In this document: positions 45,111-54,488 of the stretch, piece by piece | How the letters are laid out: each line of letters starts with the position of its first letter | Position numbering within the stretch: the first letter of the stretch is position 1 | Assembly (NCBI GenBank): GCA_008704415.1 | Contig: VXIS01000205.1 | Span: forward strand, 24,016 to 88,015 | From: Sphaerosporella brunnea | Lineage: Eukaryota; Ascomycota; Pezizomycetes; Pezizales; Pyronemataceae | Length of the DNA: 64,000 bases | Direction of reading: 5' to 3' | Translations under genes and position numbers: made by a program | The notes under the pieces: model-generated | Databases searched by the model: none | What the model saw: the letters and a program-made list of their open reading frames with translations, nothing else | Told to the model about the DNA's origin: nothing

Positions 45111-45765
45111 CGAAGGTGGTGAAAAGAAAGGACTGTTTGGGCGATGAGTCGACTAGCGTCGGCTGCCGCTAGCCTGAGCTGCGGCCGCCTTATTGTTGTG
45201 ATTTTTGAAACGGTCGGCGCCTTGCTGTTTCGCATGGGCTTCCCACCTCTCTGGGTGGCGACATTCTGGCTTGGAGTGACCTGCCAGGCCACACCCATAG
45301 CACTTTTTGTTTTAGTTGTTGATATGCTTGCCGGATTTTCGGTCATATGTACACTGGTTATTGTCAGAGCTATTCTGGCTGTATCCTCGGGCATGGTTAC
45401 GCCGCTTTCATGTGACGAATAGCGTCATTCCTGGGGATTTTTCGACGCGCGGTAGCGCTGCCGGATGCTAGGTTCAACAGCAAAGCGGATGGTGCCGCAT
45501 GCCTTGGTTTGCTTTTCGTCGTACTGATCTTGCTCGAGCTCATGCTGTTCGTATTTCTGAAGATATGTCTCGTATTTCACTGCGTTGTATTCTTCCGGTC
45601 CGGGCTTTTGAGGAGGAACGGGAACGCGTTGAGTTCCGTTAACGATTCGCCACAAGCTGAGCTACTTAAGGATGTCTTGCATATCCATGACCGAAGCACG
45701 GTAGTTGTGCGCATTGAGCTTTGTATTCATCGTGCCGGTAGTGCTGGTCGACATATTCGCAGATG
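45111..45765 (-). pseudogene. Copia1 gag remnant with zinc knuckle
   Basis: The minus strand starts near 45755 with an ATG-led frame reading STSTTGTMNTKLNAHNYRAS and, after a stop codon, LSLWRIVNGTQRVPVPP. It continues through a charged helical stretch (KYEQHELEQDQYDEKQ). A second frame holds KCYGCGLAGHSKPECRHP, a C-x2-C-x4-H-x4-C zinc knuckle that binds RNA in retrotransposon Gag proteins. The gag of copia elements normally precedes protease in one frame; here stops and a frameshift break it. Confidence 0.88.
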
Positions 45766-45789
45766 GGCCATACAAGCTCGACGTTCAGA

Positions 45790-46057
45790 GTAAGCAGAAC
45801 AGCCTTGGAAGAGGTTGCCAGTGTAGCCAGAGCAGAGGTGATTTTGAGAGTCGTCAGTCAGAGCGGGGGTGACTGGGAAGGAAAGACTCGGCGATGGGAG
45901 AATAGTCAGAGCGGAGGTGACTTTGGGGAGTCGTCAGTCAGAGCGGAGATGACTGGAGGAGAGTGATCGCCAGAGTTTCTTCGGCAAACGGGACGGTAAC
46001 AGCAAGTGCTCAGAGAAAAGTTTGATCACTCAGCGGAAGCGCAGAGGGCTCATAACC
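45790..46057 (-). repeat. Short repeats in the Copia1 leader
   Basis: Units such as GTCAGAGCGGAGGTGACT recur four times with small changes between gag and the 5' LTR. They lie in the untranslated leader, where similar repeats also occur in Copia2 and Copia3. Confidence 0.7.
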
Positions 46058-46280
46058 TGTTGAACACTGACGAGGTTGAGAGAGGAGATGATGCTTATCC
46101 TACTCGCCAGAGTGCGAGCGTCGGAGCTTTATAGACAGCGCCGCGTGGGCAAAACAACAGTCAAAAGGACAACTATCAAACTACGGAAAACGGACAACGG
46201 AGTTAAGACTAAGAAATCTAGACCTACGGTCTCCACCCGGAAATCCTTCACGGTTGTCACCCAAAATCCTTTTTCCAACT
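46058..46280 (-). repeat. Copia1 5' LTR
   Basis: The 223-bp LTR runs TGTTGAACACTGACGAGG to TTTTTCCAACT. The last base differs from the expected CA end. It is adjacent to the primer-binding site at about 46046-46057. Confidence 0.9.
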
Positions 46281-46309
46281 GAAGAAGAAAAGACAAGAAA
46301 GCAGAGCAA

Positions 46310-46465
46310 GCAAGGCGCTATATGAGACCGACGTTGAGGCCGAGACCGCCGACGCCCAGACCGCAAGGTCGAGACCACCAAGGGCGAGGCCGCACGGTCG
46401 AGGCCACCAAGGCCGAGACCACCAAGGCCAAGGCCGCAAGGTCGAGACCACCGAGACCACATCCA
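46310..46465. repeat. Short imperfect tandem repeat
   Basis: Units built on AAGGTCGAGACCACCAAGG and CGAGGCCG repeat with variations. Minus-strand open frames here (Gly/Leu-rich) reflect the repeat and are not listed as genes. Confidence 0.75.
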
Positions 46466-46576
46466 CCAACAAACAACAGTTGTAATGGTGGCTGAGAGTC
46501 AACTGAAGGTCTAAGCATACATGTAGCCACCTGGTAGCGTTTATAATGTTTTACGGAACGTTGGCGTGCCCCACGG

Positions 46577-47029
46577 TCATTTTAAGAAGTGGCAGCTGCC
46601 ACCTGCGAGTGCCTCAGTCTTGTCTAGATCGAAGGCTGCTGCATCCGCTGAAGCTATCCGAGGCACACCGTTCCAGCGTCCTCGTGACTTCTTGCGGCAT
46701 TGTTCGCGGTGGCGACCCAAGCCACATGATATGCATACGACAGGGCAAAGGTCGAACTCTCCAAGCCTCTCTCCCCTTCCACAAAGAATCCAGACGGGTA
46801 AATAGCGAAGAGGATGGGCTATATGCGACCATCGCAGGAGCCCTGTCGCCACTGGTCGTTCGGCCATCCATGGACATGCATACCTTTCTGTCTGCCATGA
46901 AGCTGGCCACCCGCTGCGTTCCTTGCCGCTTAGGCGAAGCGCACCGTTTTTACTGACCACGGTCTCCTGCGACAGCTGAGCAATGACTCTCTCATGCCAG
47001 CTGTCCGCCGGGGAAGCAGGGCAAGCCTG
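46577..47029 (-). pseudogene. Zinc-knuckle frame of unknown element
   Basis: The minus frame includes SWHERVIAQLSQETVVSKN, LRYLPVWILCGRG and then VCISCGLGRHREQC, a C-x2-C-x4-H-x4-C knuckle. A knuckle after a long unknown region suggests a Gag-like or LINE ORF1-like protein. Its upstream part is lost where hAT B3 begins at 47025. No LTR or polymerase belonging to it is visible. It could also be part of a cellular CCHC protein. Confidence 0.45.
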
Positions 47030-47909
47030 CTCCTCACGGGCCGGGGCGGTCTTCAGGTCGGCCAGGAGGGTCTGCCATAGTCCAGTGAAGTCCGCGCTCG
47101 ACATAGGACCGCAGCGATCAGTCCGCGATTGATCGGGCACTGGAAAACCTGGTCCATGCGTTTGGAGGACTGGACCAGCCTGTAGTCCTGACTTATGTCA
47201 TATCTATATGCAATGAGCCTGAACGTGCGAGCGGTGCGCATCATGGTGGGGCCAACGAAAAAAAAAAATCTCTATCCTTCCCACTGTGACTGCACCATGA
47301 CTGCCGCTGCAAATTTCGCTCTTTCTATTCAATCTGGGTGCCACTACATCGGCAATCCTAACATCGTGCGCCTTGCGCTGTTGCCACCCAAAACAACGAC
47401 CTTTGAACGTCCTCAACCAGTAAACAACCACCTCCGAACGTCATTAACGCGCCTCTCATTCGCGCCTGGGCCCTGAGCCCCTGAATAAAAACTCTAATCG
47501 TCATCAAACTGTATTTTACTCACTACGTGCCAGATTGGACCCTGAGTACCTGTATGGGCCAATCTCCAGGAGCCATGCTGAGATTACTGAGCTTGAGGAG
47601 ACGCTAAATGCGTTGTGTATCCAGCAACTCAATGGGGACACGGTTGAATAGCCTGAGCGTGAAGAATAAAGGAGTTTTGGACCGCGCAGAGGATACATTA
47701 ACGCGGGCGGTTTGTATACAAAATCTTAATGTAATACATTTCTCCGCTGGAAGTATCCAGTCGACTGGATCGCCTGCAGGCGGACCAGTCCATACTCCCC
47801 CAAAGGACTGCTGGTCCCGGGCAATCTCTCGCACTGGACTGCATGATATGATGTGGTCCAGGTCCGGTCCTCGCTCAGGACTGGTTGGACTGGACTGTGA
47901 GGAACACTG
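47025..47909 (+). mobile_element. hAT element B3
   Basis: The left end is degenerate (GCCTGCTCCTCACGGGCC) and the right end is GTGAGGAACACTG. The interior matches B1 and B2, including ATTGATCGGGCACTGGAAAA and GAGATTACTGAGCTTGAGG. The 8-mers outside the ends do not match. It is followed directly by more B-family sequence (B6). Confidence 0.82.
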
Positions 47910-48097
47910 GACTGAACGTGCGGGCGGTGGGGCCAACATACGCCAAAGAAAAAAAAAACTGCGCATCTCGCAACTGGGCCCTGCGAGCCTGGATAAAAAG
48001 TGTAATTATCACAGTTACGCTCGCTTCCAAGTAGAATGTCTACACCTACTGTTCGAAGCAACCCAGCGGAGCCCGGCAGATCCAAAGGAAGCATACC

Positions 48098-49101
48098 CAG
48101 TGTTCCTAATAGCCCGCTCAAAAAGCCGGGCTGCTTAAGAGCCACCGCACGGCGGTTCCACTGGTTAGCCGGGCTGTCAAAAAATAACGACGGACGGGCT
48201 GGCGGGCTGGTTAAGGACTGAGTGGCACCAGGTGAGTCGCGTACATAGCTGGGTACCGGGGACAGCTCCTATGACTCACGCGATATCTCAGGCTGATAAA
48301 TTAAGGCCACTCAACGTCACTATGCCAAATAATCCTGCCAGTACACCGCTCCTACCGCACTGTGACGCCGGGGACCGGCACCCCAACAAATACACAGGCA
48401 ACAGCTGCAACTGATCCAACGGAAGGCCGAGGATCAAGAAAGCGGCTACTCACGTCTCAAATTTTCCTGCATGCGGTGAAAATAAAGAGTGGCAGCGAGT
48501 TGTTCGGAAAGGGATCCTGTGCGCCTGGACTGTGTGCTCACGTTGCCTACCATCAACTAGAGAATGTACATTTTCGCAACTTTTTTTATTACTTGAATTC
48601 TCGGATTGAGGATCTCCTTCCAGAAAGTGCTGATACTGTCCGCAATTGGGTGATGGAACTTAACTACAAGCAGCGTGAAGAGTTATCAGTTGCTTTGCGA
48701 GACTCTCCCTGTTGGATACATCGGAGCTTTGACTTGTGGACATCGTTGTCGGAATGGTTGCTCATTGGGTGGACAACAATTTTCAAAAGACAATCACTGA
48801 CCGCCGTGCCCGCCTCAAAATAGATATCATTGAACCATGCCAGAGTTTGAACCACTCGGAGGCTGCTGGAATAAGTAGGGATTGGAAGCTGCAGGGGAGA
48901 GGGAATGATTTCGGGAGTTGTAGCATCAGGACGGCCGGGGCTCGCAGTAATTCTGTACCAAAAAAAATATTTTTTCGACTTGTACTACTTGTATCTCAGC
49001 CCGCCCGCACACCCGTCGGTTTCTGCAGCCCAAACCGTTCAACGGGCTGTCGTAGCAGCCCAAACACCGCCCAACCGGCGGGCTGGCTGTTACGAACACT
49101 G
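48098..49101 (+). mobile_element. hAT element A2 with perfect 8-bp target duplication
   Basis: The 1,004-bp element begins CAGTGTTCCTAATAGCCCGC and ends GGCTGGCTGTTACGAACACTG, flanked by AGCATACC at 48090-48097 and 49102-49109. Subterminal sequence is rich in CAGCCCGCC-like repeats. It carries part of a transposase gene, so it is an internal deletion derivative of a longer element. It is inserted in a B-family transposase gene. Confidence 0.95.
48430..48835 (+). pseudogene. A-family hAT transposase fragment
   Basis: The frame gives HFRNFFYYLNSRIEDLLPES, ADTVRNWVMELNYKQREELS and SFDLWTSLSEWLL. After a frameshift it gives GMVAHWVDNNFQ. hAT transposases from fungi show this segment (FR..L..LNP...LLP.S..T....V...Y...K..I....S..H.SFD.WTS......GVVAHW.D..) around the first catalytic region. 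The BED finger before it and the dimerisation domain after it are absent. Homology is clear from the SFDLWTS and VAHWVD motifs; function is lost. Confidence 0.85.
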
Positions 49102-49769
49102 AGCATACCAGCAGTGTTCCAAGCGAAGAAAATACCCCGCCCAACTGCCTGAAAATGGCGACGTCGTTGCCATCAAGTGCGAGGGCCGGTGGAAATGCAA
49201 TAGCTTTATGGTTCCGCAGTCTTTGCCAGCCTCGCGTGACGTAGGAGTGTGTGCCGAAAGCGCTGTTCCTGAGTGGAAACACCTCGCAGAAATGGCGCTG
49301 GGATTTCTGTCATGTCTGCCGAACCAGACAGGGTCTTCAGCAGCGCAATGGTTACTTTCGACTAGCGCCGTTGCAAGCGCAGCGACGAAGCTGTCATCGC
49401 CTTGGAGTGCCTAAAAGGGTGGGCTCAGCAGCGCGAGCCATGCTGAAAGTACAGAACTTGAGCAGAGGCCAAATGCGCTCTGCATCGAGCAACTCAATGG
49501 GGGTACGGTTGACTAGCCAGGGCGTGACGCATAAAGGTGTTTTGGAGTGCGCGGAGGATACAGTAATATATAGCTGAGGTTTGATATATGGGTTTTGAGG
49601 GCGCGGGCTGATTGCATATAAAATCCTTATGTAATAAATAGGAAGTATCCAGTCCATACCCTCCCAAAGGACTGCTGGTCCGGGCCAATCTCTCAGACTG
49701 GATTTACACGATGTGGTCCAGGCCCGGTCCGTGCTTAGGACTGGTCGGCCTGGACTGTGCGGAACACTG

Positions 49770-49800
49770 GAGCCTGGAACTCGGGCTGTGAGGAACACTG
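49770..49800. repeat. Duplicated hAT end with flank
   Basis: GAGCCTGGAACTCGGGCTGT followed by GAGGAACACTG, then GAGCCTGGAACTCG again. A B-type right terminus with the same flanking bases therefore appears twice in a row, at 49769 and 49800. Confidence 0.75.
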
Positions 49801-49804
49801 GAGC

Positions 49805-50667
49805 CTGGAACTCGTCGATGTCTGCGTTCCACCACCGCTTGAACCTGACACACACTCGGCGAGGAGTGACGTGGCGTTCCCGGCACTGGTGTGCATTACT
49901 CGTCAATTCTGACTGCCGCGTCATCCAAGGTTGACGTCGATGCGTTGGCATCAAACACTGGCCGGCCTGCCCTGAGATCTGCGCTTCTTCGGTGCGGCGT
50001 CTCTCGGGGTTCTCTGGATTATTTCCAAGAGGCGGGAGCACATCCCTTCCAGTGATGGTCCGTGAGGTGGCCTGATAAATGTAGGCCCCGTCGCTCCATA
50101 TCCACATCATCAGGACATTATGCGAGCCCGTGGCGTGGCCTAGCCTGTCCGCTCTGCTGTCCTGCAGGCGAACTTGGGGGGTTGTGATGGACCGGTCGAG
50201 CACCGCAGATGACCCGCCTCTGTCGCATGTGGGCGAGTCCTCGTTCCATATTTGTAGCTGATATTGTTCCATGAGGCCCTCAATCCATACTGCATTTCGC
50301 CTGACCCTACAGATGGGGCAGTGCGCGTTTACGTCTTCTCCGATTATCGTGGCTGGCTTCATAATCGTATCCCAGGTGGGCATCGCTGGGTAAATTGGGT
50401 CCCCTCCTCTTTGGTGGAGAGCCGGACTTGGTGGTAAACGTTGACGATGCGAACTCGGCGCCCCAGCGCATGGTGACGTGTACCAGTAGTATGGTATGTC
50501 ACTTTCCGCAGCCTGGCCGGCTTCCACACCCTGAAAGCTATATATTAAGTCGATCATCGATCCGGATGGCCACCTTGGTCATGCCTCCGCCGTAAATGCG
50601 GAAGCCTCAGTGCTTTATGCGGTGATCTGTGGGGGGTTTTTGAAGCAGGGCCAAGTGCACCTTCTCC
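49805..50667 (-). pseudogene. LINE L8 ORF2 endonuclease remnant
   Basis: Read from 50667 downward on the minus strand: EKVHLALLQKPPTDHRI, GFRIYGGGMTKVAIRIDD, then IGEDVNAHCPIC, LMEQYQLQIWNEDSPTCDRG and GSSAVLDRSITTPQ, and finally KRWWNADIDEFQ. These are the ordered blocks of the apurinic-type endonuclease of Tad1-clade LINEs (LLQEP, GD.NAH, SPT..RG, S.LD, KRWW). The catalytic D and N of DVNAH are present. The sequence joins in frame to 54489-54567 once the composite hAT between is removed. Reverse transcriptase is missing because B-family sequence cuts the element at about 49800. Frame changes near 50560 and elsewhere show it is dead. Confidence 0.88.
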
Positions 50668-51561
50668 AGGGTTCTACACGGTCCGTTCGGTCCAGTCCTC
50701 GCTCACAAACAAACTGGACTATGTTTCACGGTCCGTTCCACGCCAAGGACCAGAACTGGCAGTCTTTGAGGTGGATTCACTGGACCGGCTGTAGTCAAAT
50801 GCGGCCAACCGTGTCCGCGGTTGACGGCGGTTGACGACAGTTGACGGCAGACGACGGGATCTAGGCGGGTTCAAAGAGATCCATTCTAAAGATATACATA
50901 CATAACATTCTACTCCTCATTACCACCGCTCCGCTGAGTCCACTCTCTTTCCTTGCGTGCGTTTCCTAACCCATCCTCACAGAGCACATCTAGTATCGAC
51001 TCTAGCCCCCGAATATCATCGCAGCTGGCCGCAATCAACGCATCACGTTGCCAACTTTTGAAACACTCACGGGCCGTTGATTACGTCGTCGCCTAGAGTA
51101 CACCGGCGCTGGGAGAGTGTGATCTTTGCCGCACTGAATACCCGCTCTGGGTCGGCTGACATAGGATATACAATCCAAAGCCATTCGGGTGAGGTCTCGC
51201 AGTTTCGGCTTCTACCGCCGGGTGACCAAGGATCCCACAACGTCGTTCATGGTGCCACGTATGGGTAAATGACGCTGGAAAACCTCCATGTCACCGGGGT
51301 TTTCTCCACGTTGCCGACATTTCTGCAGCTGCCATTCAGAGAATGGTACTTCCCCATCCTCTTTCCGACCACTATATATCTTACATAACTACATAGCTTA
51401 CATAGGAATGTCTGCAGTCGGCAGCCGTTGTCCGCGGTCCAAACCAGTTCCCATTCTCAATGGACTGAATCGATGCCGTCCGCCTCCAGCGCAGACTGGA
51501 CTCGTTCACAGCAGTCGGTTCGGTCCGGACTGCAGTAATAGACAGACCGTGCCGAACACTG
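50668..51561 (-). mobile_element. hAT copy H2 (left copy of the composite)
   Basis: It runs from the ACACGGTCCGTTCGGTCC terminus to CGTGCCGAACACTG. The minus strand at about 51105-50985 carries the hAT C-terminal tail ALIAASCDDIRGLESILDVL. The last 200 bp are nearly identical to those of H1 (AAACCAGTTCCCATTCTCAA and following). Confidence 0.85.
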
Positions 51562-52329
51562 GCCCAAACTCTCACATATAAGGCAGGAAGGGATGCTCGT
51601 CCTTTTCTTCTATTCAAATCTATCCTCCCATGTATGGTTGTTGTGTTGGATTGCCCCACTGTGAATATCCCCCGTTGCAACCAAAGCTGGCTCCCAAGAA
51701 GATCAACCTTCACTCTCCAGCGGTAGTTTCAGGACCCAATTTTGACACGCCGCTCCAAGCCCGCTGGACTCACCCTCCAGCTAGGATCACTCGTCCCATG
51801 GCAAGCGATTCTCGCTATTCCAAGCATTCGGAGGAGCAATTGCGAAGTGGTCCGCAGCCAACCATCTTGACATCCTGGTGCGCTTGGCCTATGATAGACG
51901 ATAGTCACCAGTATGCCGTTGTGGAACACATGTTATATGCCAGAGAACGATGTCGCAGACTATTTCGACCCGGAAATCTCAGGTTTCAAGTTGCGTCAGT
52001 ACAGCGCCGCCTGCCTCGATAGCTTCGCACGAAGCAGCTTGCTGACAGCGGTCCACAGGTCAGACGCGTGCTGAACCTAAAGCGAGACCGTCCGGTAGGC
52101 ATGGTGTAATACCATGCCAGCGTACTTGCTGAGGCAAATACCACTGTCCAGAGCCACCTTCCTCAAAACGCAGAACCTCATCCTCAGGGGTGTGTGCAAT
52201 TGCGCTAGCCGCTTAGCCGCGAAGTCACCCCTAGGTTTGGCGGGTGGTACGTGTAGTGACCATTTTGGAGTTTTAAAACCGTTGCATGCTGACCGGCAAT
52301 CTTCTTGCAGACATGCAGGGCTTGGTGGG
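51562..52329. other. Non-H interior of the composite, unassigned part
   Basis: A 130-codon plus frame (51630-52022) and a 73-codon frame (52114-52335) have no motif that I recognise. The sequence is not shared with other parts of the window. Confidence 0.4.
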
Positions 52330-52334
52330 ATTTG

Positions 52335-53690
52335 AGTTAGGTTTCGAGTGAGAGTGACGAAGACGAGAATGGATCCGTGTTGATGAGAGCGACGAAGACG
52401 AGAACGGCTCGGCTTTGGGTCAGACTGACGAAGACGAGAACGGATTTGAAAAGCACGCCGCCGACGAAAAGCTTTGTGACATCGAGGACGACCGTTTCTA
52501 CGGTGACAGTGCGGTGCCCGCTCGGTCGCCTGTTCCCGAGGCATGCGTGCTCGGTCTCCAGGTTCTCTACCCCTCTCTCGAAACGCTTGATGTAACTGTC
52601 GAGGTTTCTGGAAATGGGGAGCTTCACCCTAAGGCCGCAGAGGTGTGCTTGTTGGGCTGTCAAACAGTCGGGGAGCTGTTAGACTGGGCTGCAGGCAGTT
52701 TGGGGCTGATGCTCCTCCACTTTGAGAGCGGTAGCGTCAGAGTAGAAGGCTAAGAGGTCTTCGAATTTGTGTAGCCGAACAAGTTTCCGGTTGCAGACAG
52801 TTTGGGGCTGATGCCCTTCCGCTTTGAGAGGTGGGGCGTTAGAATCGAAGGCCAAGAGTATTCGAATTCGTGAAGCCGAACCAGTTTCCGGTAGGTCTCC
52901 AGCTGCAGGCAGTTTGGGGCTGATGCTCCTCCTCTTTAGGAGTGGTAGCCTCAGAGTTGAAGGCCAAGAGGTCTTCGAATACGTGGAGCCGAACGAGTTT
53001 CCGGTTGCAGACAGTTTGGGGCTGATGCCCTTCCGCTTTGCAAGTGGTAGCGTTGGAGTCGAAGGCCAAGAGGTCTTCGAATTAGTTGAGCCGAACGGGT
53101 TTCCGATGGCTCATGAGTTGCAGGCAGTTTGGTGCTGATGCTTCTCCGCTTTGAGAGCGGTAGCGTTAGAGTCGAAGGCCAAGAGGTCTTCGAATTCGTG
53201 AAGGCGAACCAGTTTCCGGTGGCGCGCCAGCTGCAGGCAGTTTGGGGCTGATGCTCCTCCTCTGTGAGAGCGGTGGCCTCAGAATGGAAGGCCAATCGTA
53301 TTTGAATTCGTTGAGCCGAACGAGTTTCCGGTTCCAGGCAGTTTGGGGCTGATGCCCTTCCGCTTTGCAAGCGGTAGCGTTGGAGTCGAAGGCCAAGAGT
53401 ATTCGAATTCGTTGAGCCAAATGTGTTTCCGGTTGCAGACAGTTTGGGGCTGATGCCCTTCCGCTTTGCAAGTGGTAGCGTTAGAGTCGAAGGCCAAGAG
53501 GTCTTTGAATACGTGGAGCCGAACCAGTTTCCGGTGGCTCTTCAGCTGCAGGCAGTTTCGGGCTGATGCTCCTCCGCTTTGAGAGCGGTAGCGTTAGAGT
53601 CGAAGGCCAAGAGGTCTTCGAATTCGTGGAGCCGAACGAGTTTACCATGGCTCTCGAGTTGATGGAAAACTTGAGGGAGACACGATGTGT
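52335..53690 (+). pseudogene. Unknown gene with acidic repeats and nine ~110-bp coding repeats
   Basis: The first part has three DEDENG units (SDEDENGS, QTDEDENGF) with a frame change between them. The frame 52415-52753 then reads KLCDIEDDRFYGDSAV, LYPSLETLDVTVEVSGNGEL and EVCLLGCQTVGELL. From 52690 the DNA repeats nine times, and plus frames give units of the type SLGLMLLRFESGSVRVEGQE followed by VFEFVEPNEFPVA. The units show alternating hydrophobic residues suggestive of beta strands. Frames shift between units and stops occur, so no continuous protein remains. I do not know the family. It lies between two hAT ends and may be captured DNA. Confidence 0.4.
52690..53650. repeat. Tandem repeat, nine units of 101-114 bp
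   Basis: CAGTTTGGGGCTGATGC (or one-base variants) recurs near 52696, 52798, 52907, 53010, 53124, 53236, 53337, 53440 and 53552. Each unit contains GGTAGCGTTAGAGTCGAAGG, CCAAGAGGTCTTCGAATTCG and GAGCCGAACGAGTTTCCGG. Spacing alternates because some units have a CAGCTGCAGG segment and some do not. Confidence 0.9.
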
Positions 53691-53981
53691 CTTTTAATCT
53701 CCAATTTCAACAGCATCTGGGATGCCGAGCGTCCAGGCTACAGAGTCCAGGCTACAGGTATTGAAACAAGCTTCAAAATATTTGGTCCGCATCGAGCGCA
53801 TTGTCGGCTTGAACGAGGGGGGTGCTTGTGTGGAGCGAAGCCGCGGAGGGGCTTTACCGACGATACTGCGGAGCTACTACCCTGCTGTAGGAACTGGTGG
53901 ATTTGTAGATAGTTGTGGAATGAACGAGAATTGTATTTATCCGTGCGTGTGCTAGCCGTGAAGTGAGACCTCGCCCTCAAC

Positions 53982-54488
53982 CAGTGTTCCGTACGGTCCG
54001 TTCGGTACCGTCCTGGCACTCGACCGGACTGGATCGCAAGTGACGATCCAGTCTTCAGGGAAGACCGCTCCGCTGAGTCCGCTCCCTTGCCGGGCGTGCT
54101 TTTTCTAACCCATCCTCACACAACGCATCTAGCATTGACTCTAGATCCCTAATATCATCGGAGCTGGCCGCAATCAAACCATCACATTGCCAACTTTTGA
54201 GGCTCTCAAGGGCGTTGATTACGTCGTCGCCTAGCTGGGGCACCACGGCGCTGGGAGAGTGTGATCTTTGTCGGAATGAATACACGCTCTGGCTCGGGGG
54301 AGACCATGTGTACGACTACATATCTTACATAAGACTGTTCGCAGTCGGCTGCCGTTGTCTACGGTCCAAACCAGTTCCCATTCTCAATGGACTGGATCGA
54401 TGCCGTCCGCCTCCAGCGCAGACTGGACTCGTTCACAGCAGTCGGTTCGGTTCGGACTGCAGTCATAGACGGACCGTGCCGAACACTG
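53982..54488 (-). mobile_element. hAT copy H1 (right copy of the composite)
   Basis: It starts CAGTGTTCCGTACGGTCCG and ends GGACCGTGCCGAACACTG. The minus frame 54285-54055 encodes QLGDDVINALESLKSWQCDG and LIAASSDDIRDLESMLDALC. This is the end of a hAT dimerisation domain (ALE.LKSW) and its acidic tail. Confidence 0.9.

Larger units (their letters stand above)
42670..46280 (-). mobile_element. Ty1/copia retrotransposon (Copia1), both LTRs, minus orientation
   Basis: The LTRs lie at 42670-42858 and 46058-46280. GAAGA occurs just outside each end (42665-42669 and 46281-46285) as a 5-bp target duplication. Next to the 5' LTR the minus strand reads TTCAACA followed by GGTTATGAGCCC, the primer-binding site. 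The internal order on the minus strand is gag, protease, integrase, reverse transcriptase, RNase H, which defines copia. At 3.6 kb it is shorter than a full element (about 5 kb) because parts of integrase and reverse transcriptase are deleted. Confidence 0.93.
48036..49515 (+). pseudogene. B-family hAT transposase remnant, split by A2
   Basis: The frame opens at ATG 48036 with STPTVRSNPAEPGRSKGSI, where A2 is inserted. After A2 come NGDVVAIKCEGRWKCNS with paired cysteines (possibly what is left of a BED zinc finger), VPEWKHLAEMALGF, then SVMSAEPDRVFSSAMVTF and AVIALECLKGW. The last blocks follow the hAT dimerisation pattern L..MA...LS...SAEPERVFS...ALECLKSW. A shifted frame ends with SASHAESTELEQRPNALCIE. 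Most of the catalytic domain is deleted. The frameshifts, a stop and the A2 insertion make it inactive. Confidence 0.78.
47911..49769 (+). mobile_element. hAT element B6, left end missing, split by A2
   Basis: It begins in the B leader (GAACGTGCGGGCGGTGGGGC), continues past an ATG at 48036, is interrupted by A2 (48098-49101), and then carries transposase C-terminal sequence and the B right end GTGCGGAACACTG. It holds the most B-family transposase sequence in the window. Confidence 0.8.
50668..54488. mobile_element. Composite hAT of family H (about 3.8 kb) inside LINE L8
   Basis: The left terminus is AGGGTTCTACACGGTCCG (from CAGTGTTCCGTACGGTCC) and the right terminus is CGGACCGTGCCGAACACTG. 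Outside are CCTTCTCC (50660-50667) and CCTTCTCA (54489-54496), matching at 7 of 8 bases. Removing the segment with one duplication restores LINE ORF2 in phase (IREKVHLALLQ). Inside are two H copies (to 51561 and from 53982) separated by 2.4 kb of other DNA. The first base of the left terminus may be counted either as element or as duplication. Confidence 0.82.

Noticed and set aside
46257..46530. Gly/Leu-rich minus frames as genes
   Set aside because: They come from a short tandem repeat of GGTCGAGACCACCAAGG units.
47017..49777. B3 left end and B6 right end as one insertion (AAGCCTGC/GAGCCTGG)
   Set aside because: Only 6 of 8 bases match, it needs a truncated terminus, and the flanking sequences do not clearly join.
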